Shown here: positions 1 through 6,478 of the stretch, piece after piece
Layout of the letters: each line of letters begins with the position of its first letter
Position numbering within the stretch: the first letter of the stretch is position 1
Assembly (NCBI RefSeq): GCF_003254155.1
Contig: NZ_QKZI01000013.1
Span: 1-40,297, forward strand
Direction: 5' to 3'
DNA length: 40,297 bases
Origin: Psychrobacillus insolitus
GTDB taxonomy: Bacteria > Bacillota > Bacilli > Bacillales_A > Planococcaceae
Notes under the pieces: model-generated
Seen by the model: only the letters and a program-made list of their open reading frames with translations
Database searches by the model: none
Told to the model about the DNA's origin: nothing
Made by a program: the position numbers and the translations under genes

Positions 1-95
1 CATTTTTCCCTAGGTATTAAATACCCTTTTTATTTAGTCCATAAGTACTCATAAATATCGAATTCAAGGTATTCAAATAGTCAAACTATAAGTTA
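1..95. repeat. Terminal direct repeat, left copy (circle closure)
   Basis: These 95 bases are identical to 40203-40297. The most likely reading is assembly overlap of a circular molecule, giving a unique length of 40,202 bp. The segment is non-coding and lies between the 3' end of the decayed RepA_N gene and the promoter side of the conjugation remnant. It contains a small GGTAT/ATACC hairpin (13-25) followed by a T-rich stretch, which could act as a weak terminator on the plus strand. Confidence 0.95.
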
Positions 96-108
96 GACGT
101 ATAAGTTA

Positions 109-144
109 AAAAGAGCTAAGAAGACTTATCCTCTTAGCTCTTTT
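109..144. terminator. Bidirectional terminator-like hairpin after the RepA_N pseudogene
   Basis: A 13-bp perfect stem (109-121 with 132-144, AAAAGAGCTAAGA against its complement) encloses a 10-base loop, with A/T runs on both sides. It overlaps the stop codon of the minus-strand RepA_N remnant and would end transcription arriving from either direction. Confidence 0.75.
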
Positions 145-1018
145 AATAATTGTTCTCTTTCCCTTTTCATTTCCTCACTCAGCTCTTCCATTCTTTGGCT
201 CTTGTTATCACGAAATTCTTTATGTTCTTCGAACCATTCAGGGACCATTTCTTCCTTCATATGCCCCTGTGATGCTTGTTGTTCTCTTATCCATTTCTGT
301 TTATCTTCTACCGCTTTTGTTAACCTGGCTGATATATTTTTAATCTTTCCTTTAGTCTTTTCCAATGAATATTGAAGTGCACTAGCATATTGATAATCGG
401 TTAATATTCCGGCATGCGCTTTAAAATGACGCTCGATATCTTTTACCTTAATCATGTCATCCATCAATCGCTCTTGATTTTCCATCATTACCTCTTTGAG
501 CGAAGTAGGAATATCTAGTTTGGAAATATCCTGATGGATGGATACTACTTCAGTATTGTTAAAGTCAGTATCACTAAAGTCAGTATCATTAGTGTTAAAA
601 TTTTTAACTTCTGTTGGGGCTCTAAGGTTGAGGTCGAATTCTGTTCTAATTTAAATGATTTAAGATCTTCTATATCCGCTACAGGTTTCAATAAAAACAA
701 CCGATTATGTTTAGATAAGCCCATTCTTTTTTCCAGCAATAAATCACATTTTTGTAGTTCTTTTTTAATCTTAATGACCGTTGGTTTACTGCAATTTAAA
801 ATCTCACCCAATTGCTAGTTCCCAAACAAGAAAAAGATGCTGCCTTCTTCATCAAACCAATCATTTTTAATCGAAAGCTCTAAACGATCTTGTAATAATA
901 CGTATGCAATTTTAGCGTCATTGCTCATTTTTTTGTATACATCATTGCTAAAAAAGACTTTCGAAAGACGCTAAAATCTCTCTGCCACTTGATCTGCAAT
1001 ATTAAATGTATTCGTCAA
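126..1018 (-). pseudogene. RepA_N-family replication initiator, decayed (two amber stops and a frameshift)
   Basis: Read on the minus strand from a TTG at 1018 (preceded by a G-rich ribosome site near 1030) the frame gives MTNTFNIADQVAERF, then TAG. It continues with RLSKVFFSNDVYKKMSNDAK and YVLLQDRLELSIKNDWFDEE, then a second TAG, then QLGEILNCSKPTVIKIKKEL and LLLEKRMGLSKHNRLFLLKP. This is the conserved N-terminal winged-helix region of RepA_N initiators (the pAD1/pSK41 type). Around 610-650 the frame changes. The rest (DTDFSDTDFNNTE, then the 120-residue charged coiled-coil tail starting MENQERLMDD) is the usual RepA_N C-terminal part. The 126-488 open frame is therefore not a separate gene but this tail. 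Sequence around the lesions is well conserved, so the decay looks recent. Readthrough of both ambers plus a frameshift is unlikely. Confidence 0.85.
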
Positions 1019-1318
1019 AATGATTCTCCCCCCTTAAATTTATCCTAAAAATACAAAGGATAGCTATGTTACCTCTCCTGATAAGCAAGCTGTTATTAAG
1101 TATCCATGTTCACAAGCCCCTCAACCCGTGCTATACTGAACATAAATTCAATTCATTCTTTTCTTAACATATATTGGAATTTTGCCTATACATTTTAGAT
1201 GCAAAATTCGCTTTAAATTATAGTAAAACCGAATATTTTAACTTATACGATAAAATTTAATTGCATTATACCATATTCACGTTCAAAAAGAATATATTCC
1301 AGAAAGGACTTTCCAACT
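1019..1318. other. Non-coding region between the RepA_N pseudogene and the HTH gene
   Basis: No open frame is supported here. The stretch must hold the old promoter and leader of the RepA_N gene (minus strand; G-rich ribosome site at about 1027-1034) and the promoter of the HTH gene (plus strand). It is AT-rich, with runs such as TATACGATAAAATT near 1245. I could not assign a confident -35/-10 pair or a copy-control antisense RNA. Confidence 0.4.
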
Positions 1319-1630
1319 ATGACATCCAATCTAGAATTAGATATTTATCAAAAAATCGGAAAAGCCCTAAAAGATATACGTCTGGAAAAGAAATTAACTC
1401 TCCAACAAATCGAAAAGATGAGTGATCAATATGCAACCAGGATCTCAAAAGCAGAAAATGGAAAAGTAAACCTCTCCCTTGGTTGGATAATTCATTACTG
1501 TAACGTTCTCGATATCAATCCAGCTGAAGTATTTACTAGGGCTTTTGCAGATGACTTTAAATCCAAACAACTAGATCTGTTGTTTGATAAATTTGAAACA
1601 TATAAATCCTCGCAAATACTTAAAGAGTAG
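1319..1630 (+). CDS. Small XRE-family helix-turn-helix regulator
   Basis: The 103-residue protein is almost entirely one Cro/C1-type HTH domain. Residues about 10-70 read IGKALKDIRLEKKLTLQQIE, then a recognition-helix region with SDQYATRISKAENGK, and end in the family's typical hydrophobic segment (YCNVLDINPAEVF). The ATG is preceded by AGAAAGGA at suitable spacing. It is a cytoplasmic DNA-binding protein. It converges on the inc18-type rep gene and is closed by its own strong terminator. It could be a copy-number or transfer regulator. It is not in the position of CopR/CopF of pIP501/pAMbeta1, which lie upstream of and co-oriented with rep, so I do not assign that role. No effector domain is present. 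Confidence 0.85.
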   Translation: MTSNLELDIYQKIGKALKDIRLEKKLTLQQIEKMSDQYATRISKAENGKVNLSLGWIIHYCNVLDINPAEVFTRAFADDFKSKQLDLLFDKFETYKSSQILKE

Positions 1631-1661
1631 TATCCATCAATGTAATGATGGATACTTTTTT
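1630..1661 (+). terminator. Rho-independent terminator of the HTH gene
   Basis: A perfect 10-bp stem GTATCCATCA (1630-1639) and TGATGGATAC (1646-1655) with a 6-base loop is followed by six T residues. The stop codon of the HTH gene lies at the foot of the stem. Confidence 0.92.
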
Positions 1662-1755
1662 AATTCAAAAAATGATCGATTGATGGATGCGAACATAATT
1701 ATTACGAAAACAAATAAGGAACACGTATACAGATATGTAATGGCAGACTGGACAA
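1662..1755. other. Candidate replication origin just downstream of rep
   Basis: In inc18 plasmids (pAMbeta1, pIP501) the theta origin is a short segment immediately 3' of the rep gene. The matching place here is this 94-bp AT-rich stretch after the rep stop codon (rep reads leftward and ends at 1756). It contains GTATACAGATATGTA (about 1727-1741), related to the 16-bp units upstream of rep. I saw no clear match to a published origin, so the call rests on position alone. Confidence 0.4.
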
Positions 1756-3264
1756 TTAAGAAGAATTCAATATAAATAGGTCATAGACCCTTGGTATAAC
1801 AGTATTTTTCACCTTTTCTATTGTTTCTTGTAACAATTGTAGAGCAATAATATTATCTTTTTCCTCTGCCATCAGTTTTACAGAAGCATAATACGTTGCA
1901 CGTTTCGTTTGATTATAATCAAGTGCACACTGAAGAAGCACAGAAACTGAAGTTAACCCAGTTTGTGCCCTGCAGCCTTTTCCGTGTGTTTTCATCATTA
2001 TTTTTGTAGATTTCTTTACTACTTCATTAAAAGTGCTTCGTGAAATACCGATTTGTTCGCATAATTGGTTTTGTGTCGACCAAAAAACTGGAGTCGAACT
2101 ACTTGTTTGTTCGTTGATAAAAGCTAAAATATCTGTTTCCCATTCATCATAATGACTACGTTTACGATCTTTTCTAGCTTTTTTGAACTTGTACCAGCCA
2201 TTACTCGAACGGATGCTAACCTCTTTTCCACTCCCCCACTCTTCTAAGAGTTGTTGAATGTAAGTGGAATGAGGACCTTTAAATCGTCCTTTATAAGCGC
2301 TAACTATTATTTTCCTAACCTCAGAATGTTTAAGTGGTGCATAAAGCGACGAATTAACTTCATCTAGCAAGTTAAACGTTTCTCCTTCATCTTTTCCTGC
2401 ACTGTAACAAGCAAGTGCTAACGTAAATAAAAGATTATCCCTTCCTATTTGTCCAGCTTGTCCTTTGACATGTCTTGCAGCCAGTAATTGCTGGAACCAT
2501 TCTTCTTGCGTAACATCATGAATAGCTTTATGTTCATGAACCACAAACAAACTTCGCCCATGATCATCGTCTTGTCGTCTGGACCATTCGATTAAACTTC
2601 CAAAATCAAATGTCATTTCTTTTGAAAACCAACGAATATTTTCTATTTTAGGTATTCTAAAAAAGCCAAAGTCGTTGCAAGAAACATCTACGCCATGCAA
2701 AACTTTCGCTAAACTTTTTTTTATGTTCTCAGATATACGTTTGGCCACTTTTAATCCACGGAATTCATTTTTGTTCGAAATGAATAAGGGTTTGTCCAAT
2801 ACAAAATAAACTTGAAAACCTTTCGGTGTTTCCAAGATGAGTGTAGGAGCTCCGATACTTTGATCCAGCGCTGCAGTCAAAATTTCTGTAGAAGCCTGTT
2901 CTTTTGAATCAATATCAACAACAAATGTATTAATTTGTTGTAAATTCGTTTCCACATGCCCTTTTATGTATTTTTTATGCGCATTTGTATATGTGCCATA
3001 GTTAAAAACATTAGGTGTCCAATGAGAAAGTGTATCGCAGTCTTCTATCACGGATTCCTTTGACGATATAATATAACCTTTAACTCCTGGAGAAGAATGT
3101 AAATCTTCTTTCGAACGTGTCACAAAGACAATCCCTTTTTTACTTCGTACATTTGTCTTGTCTTCATTTAATCGGTTTGGTAAGGATGCGCGTGAACCGA
3201 TTTTTTTATATTTCATTAATCCTTCGTGCAAAATTAAATCAAACAATAAACTTAAATCTTTCAC
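1756..3264 (-). CDS. rep: Inc18 (RepE/RepR/RepS)-type theta replication initiator
   Basis: The 502-residue protein follows the pAMbeta1/pIP501 Rep pattern along its length. The N-terminus has LHEGLMKYKK. It continues with SHWTPNVFNYGTYTNAH, then NLQQINTFVVDIDSKE, then a primase-like region with TPKGFQVYFVLDKPLF, then a C-terminal DNA-binding part with a helix-turn-helix-like segment (NQLCEQIGISRSTFNEVVKK). Family proteins are about 490-500 residues, so this one is full length. Such Rep proteins bind the adjacent origin, melt it and start unidirectional theta replication with host DNA polymerase I. The start is GTG at 3264, chosen because AAGGAG lies 6-7 bases upstream. With the RepA_N gene dead, this is the only intact initiator in the circle. 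Long repeat arrays lie upstream. Confidence 0.9.
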   Translation of the reverse strand: MKDLSLLFDLILHEGLMKYKKIGSRASLPNRLNEDKTNVRSKKGIVFVTRSKEDLHSSPGVKGYIISSKESVIEDCDTLSHWTPNVFNYGTYTNAHKKYIKGHVETNLQQINTFVVDIDSKEQASTEILTAALDQSIGAPTLILETPKGFQVYFVLDKPLFISNKNEFRGLKVAKRISENIKKSLAKVLHGVDVSCNDFGFFRIPKIENIRWFSKEMTFDFGSLIEWSRRQDDDHGRSLFVVHEHKAIHDVTQEEWFQQLLAARHVKGQAGQIGRDNLLFTLALACYSAGKDEGETFNLLDEVNSSLYAPLKHSEVRKIIVSAYKGRFKGPHSTYIQQLLEEWGSGKEVSIRSSNGWYKFKKARKDRKRSHYDEWETDILAFINEQTSSSTPVFWSTQNQLCEQIGISRSTFNEVVKKSTKIMMKTHGKGCRAQTGLTSVSVLLQCALDYNQTKRATYYASVKLMAEEKDNIIALQLLQETIEKVKNTVIPRVYDLFILNSS

Positions 3265-3385
3265 TACGCATCTCCTTACTTTTTAATGAATTTCGAGTAT
3301 TTATTAGAATCTCTCGAACTATTAACAATAGTATAGAAGATAAAAAAGCCTTATACAATAAGGGTTTAATCGTTTTTCGAAAGTC

Positions 3386-3529
3386 GTCTACATGTATACG
3401 AATATACATGTAGATTTGTATACATGTAGACAAATCTACATGTATACGAATATACATGTATACAAATCTACATGTAGATTTGTATACTAATCTACAAATC
3501 TACATGTATACGAGTATATTTGTATACAG
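3386..3529. repeat. 16-bp iterated array A (candidate centromere or operator)
   Basis: Nine consecutive 16-bp units start at 3386, consensus RTCTACATGTATACGA with variants ending AGATTT, AGACAA or ATACAA. At least seven contain the palindrome ACATGT; units seven and nine are degenerate. The block is non-coding. It sits between the rep start and the par operon. The strict 16-bp phase and self-complementary core suggest cooperative binding by a small dimeric DNA-binding protein, most simply the par-operon protein encoded at 3811-4173. Confidence 0.9.
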
Positions 3530-3650
3530 ATTGATATAACATTTTTTTAGCGAAAATTGCTGATATATAGCCATTTGTTTGTCTTTCACGTTCTAATTAT
3601 CAACAAAGTTCTCGGGCAAATATACTTGGTTTTTATAGTTTTCCTCATCC

Positions 3651-3760
3651 GTATACATGTAGATTCGTATACATGTATACGGATATACATGTATACGAAT
3701 CTACATGTATACGAATCTACATGTATACGAATCTACATGTATACATGTAGATTCGTATAC
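3651..3760. repeat. 16-bp iterated array B (candidate centromere)
   Basis: About seven units begin with GTATACATGTAGATTC at 3651. Three near-identical ATCTACATGTATACGA copies follow (3699-3744), and the array closes with an inverted unit (3745-3760). The array lies immediately downstream of the par operon terminator. Array A lies about 120 bp away, on the other side of a repeat-free spacer (3530-3650). The same unit recurs upstream of parA. Confidence 0.9.
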
Positions 3761-3765
3761 AGCTT

Positions 3766-3804
3766 TCAAAAAAGGATGAGTTAGCCTCTGCTATCCCATC
3801 CTTT
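3766..3804 (-). terminator. Terminator of the par operon
   Basis: For minus-strand transcription the arms are CATCCTTT/AAAGGATG (3797-3804 with 3771-3778), followed by a run of T residues (complement of 3768-3773). It lies just after the stop codon of the small par gene and separates the operon from repeat array B. Confidence 0.75.
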
Positions 3805-3810
3805 GGTGTT

Positions 3811-4173
3811 TTATTTCATTTTTTTCTTATAAAGTCCCAAAATAATCTCAAATTGCTTTCTTTCGTCTTTAGTTAATATATTCGTAAGATAGTCATTAAT
3901 CAATAGATCAGTAACCTCATCTACATTTGGTGCAATACCTAATGTAACCAAAGCGTTTAGTTTACTTTTCGTCGTCATATTTACTCGAACAGTTGTTGAT
4001 TTTTCAGCAACCAAATTACTAACAGTTGCTGTCTTAGGGGCCGGTGTAGTTACAGTTTCTGGTACATTCTCTTTAACAGTTTCGAGTTCTTTAATATTAA
4101 ATGTATTTTTTGGAACGACCGTTTGGCTTCTTTGTATTTTTCCAGGCTGTTTTCTTCTAAGTAAATCAGACAT
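3811..4173 (-). CDS. Small partition/replication-associated DNA-binding protein (DUF5388/RepC-like)
   Basis: This 120-residue protein has a low-complexity N-terminal half rich in T, V, P and K. Its compact C-terminal half reads STTVRVNMTTKSKLNALVTL, then DEVTDLLINDYLTNILTKDE, then RKQFEIILGLYKKKMK. That layout, with a beta strand and then two helices, is what ribbon-helix-helix centromere-binding proteins show. It resembles RepC-type partners found beside ParA in pAD1-like plasmids. It overlaps parA by 8 bp, so translation is coupled. Inferred role: it binds the ACATGT-centred 16-bp repeats, loads ParA for segregation and represses the operon through the copies upstream of parA. Direct evidence of binding cannot be read from the sequence. 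Confidence 0.75.
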   Translation of the reverse strand: MSDLLRRKQPGKIQRSQTVVPKNTFNIKELETVKENVPETVTTPAPKTATVSNLVAEKSTTVRVNMTTKSKLNALVTLGIAPNVDEVTDLLINDYLTNILTKDERKQFEIILGLYKKKMK

Positions 4174-5023
4174 CTACAACCTCTCCATTCTCATTCGGTG
4201 TGTGGGCTCCATTGACAGCTATGTCCAGGCGTTCAATAAACTCAGTAGCCACCTTGGTATAACTTCGAATGACATTTTTATCATGCATATCATTTTCCGT
4301 GATTCCAGTCATGTCAAAACGTTTTAATCTCTCCATTTGCTTAATAACATTCTTAAATATATTATAATCTCCAAAGATTTCTTTCGCTGTATCTAATGTT
4401 TGAATATCAACCGCAGCCCCATTTTTCCATAATACAGGGAGTATACCTAAAATATCTAAGTCTGCATCATAATCATCAATTAATGTCTGTAGATAAGTAG
4501 TAAATCCTTCAGCACCTTGTAAACTTCTTTCTTGTGTTTGTAATACCACAACTACAAAATCTGAAGCATATAAGGCAGAATCGGTAATAATGGATATGGT
4601 AGGAGGAACATCAATAAAAATGAAATCATAGTCATCTTTTAATGGTTCCAATAATGTTGAAAAGAACTGTACACGGTCAATTTCTTGAGGGAATTTCTTT
4701 TCCAGTAGCTTTGGATATTGTGCAAAGTCACTAAAACTAGGAAGTAAATATAAATTTTCTTTTATCTTGGTTACAATCGAAGTTAAATCCTCATCTTGAA
4801 TAGCCGACATTAACGTTTTTTCATACGTTACAATATCATCCTCTATTGTTGCCTTTGTTCTTAAAAATAAACTCGTAGCATTGGCTTGAGGGTCTTGATC
4901 ACTTAATAATACTTTATATCCGAGGTTTGCCAGACAATAGGCAATCATCGTACTATTAGTAGTTTTACCGGTACCACCTTTAAAATTTCCAAATGTAACA
5001 ACTTGACATGAAGAGTGTCTCAT
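4166..5023 (-). CDS. parA: ParA-family partition ATPase
   Basis: This is a 285-residue P-loop ATPase with the deviant Walker A motif KGGTGKTT (residues 15-22). It also has the ParA/Soj motif SDQDPQANAT and the Walker B region FIFIDVPPT. There is no N-terminal HTH, so it is a type Ib or chromosomal-like ParA and another protein must bind the operator. It would form ATP-dependent complexes on the nucleoid and, with the centromere-binding partner encoded next, pull plasmid copies apart. The start at 5023 has GGAGGA with 5-6 bp spacing. Two copies of the 16-bp unit lie upstream, pointing to autoregulation. Confidence 0.93.
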   Translation of the reverse strand: MRHSSCQVVTFGNFKGGTGKTTNSTMIAYCLANLGYKVLLSDQDPQANATSLFLRTKATIEDDIVTYEKTLMSAIQDEDLTSIVTKIKENLYLLPSFSDFAQYPKLLEKKFPQEIDRVQFFSTLLEPLKDDYDFIFIDVPPTISIITDSALYASDFVVVVLQTQERSLQGAEGFTTYLQTLIDDYDADLDILGILPVLWKNGAAVDIQTLDTAKEIFGDYNIFKNVIKQMERLKRFDMTGITENDMHDKNVIRSYTKVATEFIERLDIAVNGAHTPNENGEVVDV

Positions 5024-5065
5024 AAAGCTTCCTCCTTAAATTGGCAAATTATGTTTTATACTTTT

Positions 5066-5212
5066 GTATACTTGTAGACATATAGAAGTAACTGATAATT
5101 AAAAGGTAACACTAGCAATATAAAATTGCAATGATATACTTCGATATTTATTGAATTTACTAGCCTTTTGAATGTTTTCGCAATATGTATACATGTATAT
5201 GAATATACATAC
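5066..5212 (-). promoter_or_regulatory. parA promoter region with solitary copies of the 16-bp unit
   Basis: GTATACTTGTAGACAT (5066-5081) and GTATACATGTATATGA followed by ATATACATAC (5187-5212) match the array units upstream of rep. They occur in the roughly 200-bp gap before parA and nowhere else outside the arrays that I noticed. They are best explained as operators through which the array-binding protein controls its own operon. I could not fix the -10/-35 boxes. Confidence 0.6.
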
Positions 5213-5308
5213 TCATTAAACATTGTGTACTAAGCAACGAGTCTTATAATTTACCCTAGACATAGCAACAATCAGTAGAACACATGAATAAACCCCTAAT
5301 CCAAAGAA

Positions 5309-5330
5309 AGAACGCTAAAATCAGCGTTCT
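5309..5330. terminator. Hairpin terminator after the truncated fic gene
   Basis: An 8-bp perfect stem AGAACGCT (5309-5316) and AGCGTTCT (5323-5330) has a 6-base loop. In the minus direction a T-rich tail follows. It would end the small mobilization-accessory/fic operon. Confidence 0.7.
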
Positions 5331-5335
5331 ATTAA

Positions 5336-5743
5336 TTAGTATATTTTTTCGATTTCTCTCGCCATACGGAAACGCCAAAGGCGGGCGTTTCCATCTATAA
5401 ATGGATGAATCTTTACAAACTCTGCATGAACTTTAGCAGCCCGTTCTACCGGGTGCAAAGTAGACCATTCATTTTCAACCGTTTCCACAAAACGTTCCAT
5501 TAGTTCTGGAACCACTACATGATCCGGTGGACGATGAGAAGCACCCCCAATTAAGACATTTTCTTTTCGGTACACACCAGCATTTTCATCTTGTATACCT
5601 TTTAAAACAAGTCGGTGAATTGATTTTATGGTCCAGTCAATTAACACATGATTTAATAAGGACTTCACTGAATGCACAGGTAAAGGACGAGCTTGATCTA
5701 ATTTCTTTTTCTTTACGTCAATATCTTGAAAGTTCATGGACAT
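5336..5743 (-). pseudogene. Fic-family protein, truncated with a degenerate active motif
   Basis: The 135-residue product shows the Fic/Fido pattern: AGVYRKENVLIGGASHRPPD, then HPVERAAKVHAEFVKIHPFIDGN. Fic enzymes transfer AMP from ATP to target proteins, and need HPFx(D/E)GNGR plus a further 40-60 residues. Here the motif reads HPFIDGNARLWR (catalytic His113 kept, second Gly changed to Ala). The protein ends 15 residues after the motif Arg. The motif sits on a 9-bp inverted repeat (5368-5376/5384-5392), as if the 3' end had been exchanged at that point. It probably lacks AMPylation activity. Small Fic proteins often travel with mobilization genes or act in toxin-antitoxin pairs; no antitoxin-like partner with the inhibitory motif is visible. 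A ribosome site GGAGG lies 4 bases before the ATG. Confidence 0.7.
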
Positions 5744-5759
5744 TCGTCCTCCTATTCAT

Positions 5760-6014
5760 TCAGCGGACTTTATTTTTCTTCACAAACTCTGAAAATGTCT
5801 GAAAAACTTTTTCCCTTTGTTCGATGGTGAAATCCTCCATTCCAAAATACTTCTCTGCAAGAGCTCCCGTTTCAATCAAGCGTTTTGTACGAGCTTTTCT
5901 ATTTTCCCAACTTAATTTCCTTCTAGTTTCATTTTCCAATCGTTGCTTCTTTTGCTGCAACTGAGTTATCTTTTCTTTTAAGTCTTTTGATTCTTCCAGT
6001 GGATCATATTTCAT
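5760..6014 (-). CDS. Small mobilization accessory protein, TraD/DUF3847-like
   Basis: The 84-residue basic protein has an N-terminal coiled coil (LKEKITQLQQKKQRLENETR). The following motif RKARTKRLIETGALAEKYFG resembles the RK-R-R-LI-GA signature of small proteins that accompany MobQ relaxases (TraD of Agrobacterium-type systems, DUF3847 in Firmicutes). It overlaps the preceding gene by 11 bp, so the two are translationally coupled. It is transcribed divergently from the relaxase across the oriT candidate. Inferred role: relaxosome assembly at oriT. Confidence 0.65.
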   Translation of the reverse strand: MKYDPLEESKDLKEKITQLQQKKQRLENETRRKLSWENRKARTKRLIETGALAEKYFGMEDFTIEQREKVFQTFSEFVKKNKVR

Positions 6015-6234
6015 TCGTACTCACTTCCTCAGAAACTACACTTTCCACACCATTTACTTGCGAAGACAATTTTTGTACCCACTTGATAGCTTCTTCTTCT
6101 GACTCCACATTCCAAAGCTTTAGTACTTCACGACCAATACCAATGTGCATTTGTTCCTCAATCTTTTTTTGTCTTTCTTTTAATTTTTCAATTTGTTGCT
6201 CAATCGTTAAAATCTTTTCTAGTTTGTTTGTCAT
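6004..6234 (-). CDS. Small coiled-coil protein next to oriT (relaxosome accessory candidate)
   Basis: The 76-residue protein begins with a coiled coil (LTIEQQIEKLKERQKKIEEQ) and ends in an acidic tail. The ATG at 6234 is chosen over the GTG at 6243 because AAGGAG (complement of about 6243-6248) overlaps the GTG but is 8 bases from the ATG. It is the first gene of a leftward operon with the TraD-like protein and the fic remnant. Position beside the relaxase and oriT suggests a DNA-nicking accessory role; no family was recognised with certainty. Confidence 0.65.
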   Translation of the reverse strand: MTNKLEKILTIEQQIEKLKERQKKIEEQMHIGIGREVLKLWNVESEEEAIKWVQKLSSQVNGVESVVSEEVSTNEI

Positions 6235-6243
6235 GTTTTTCAC

Positions 6244-6478
6244 TCCTTTTTATCTTATTTGTTTATATTTTAACTTATAGGATAATAATAATCACATTAT
6301 TCTATAAATTCGTGATACAATAAGTCCGAGTACTGAAAGACGAGTGCCCATTTATACACCACTAAAAGTGGTGGCATGAGTTCTGTCCAAGGACAGAAAA
6401 ATAATGGTCGCCTTCGGATATTAAAAAGAAAAAGAAATAAGACAAATAAAAAAAGTAAATAGAAGGGAGGGACTTAAG
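6244..6478. other. oriT: Candidate origin of transfer (oriT) between divergent mob genes
   Basis: This intergenic region separates the accessory operon (minus) from the relaxase (plus). It has two perfect hairpins close together: CACCACT-AAA-AGTGGTG (6357-6373) and TTCTGTCC-AA-GGACAGAA (6381-6398). TCCGA (6325-6329) and TCGGA (6415-6419) frame them. The segment GACGAGTGCCC just before the first hairpin is a plausible but unproven nic region. The location directly upstream of a MobQ-type relaxase is the usual one. The relaxase ribosome site AGGGAGGG ends the region. Confidence 0.65.

Noticed and set aside
1-95. Terminal repeats as phage-type terminal redundancy or transposon ends
   Set aside because: No phage or transposase genes are present, and plasmid backbone genes lie on both sides. 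Circle closure is simpler.
545-811. Separate small HTH gene of 88 residues
   Set aside because: It is the middle part of the decayed RepA_N gene. Its last 35 or so residues are out of frame and repetitive.
126-1018. Functional RepA_N through amber suppression
   Set aside because: Two stops plus a frameshift would all need bypassing, and an intact second initiator makes this unnecessary.
3386-3760. Repeat arrays as a CRISPR
   Set aside because: Units are contiguous 16-mers with no unique spacers, and there are no cas genes. The internal palindromes and the copies at the parA promoter fit protein-binding sites.
3239-3784. Open frames with repeated tyrosine/isoleucine/valine peptides across the repeat arrays
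   Set aside because: They are by-products of the 16-bp repeats, have no ribosome sites and change frame with the repeat phase.
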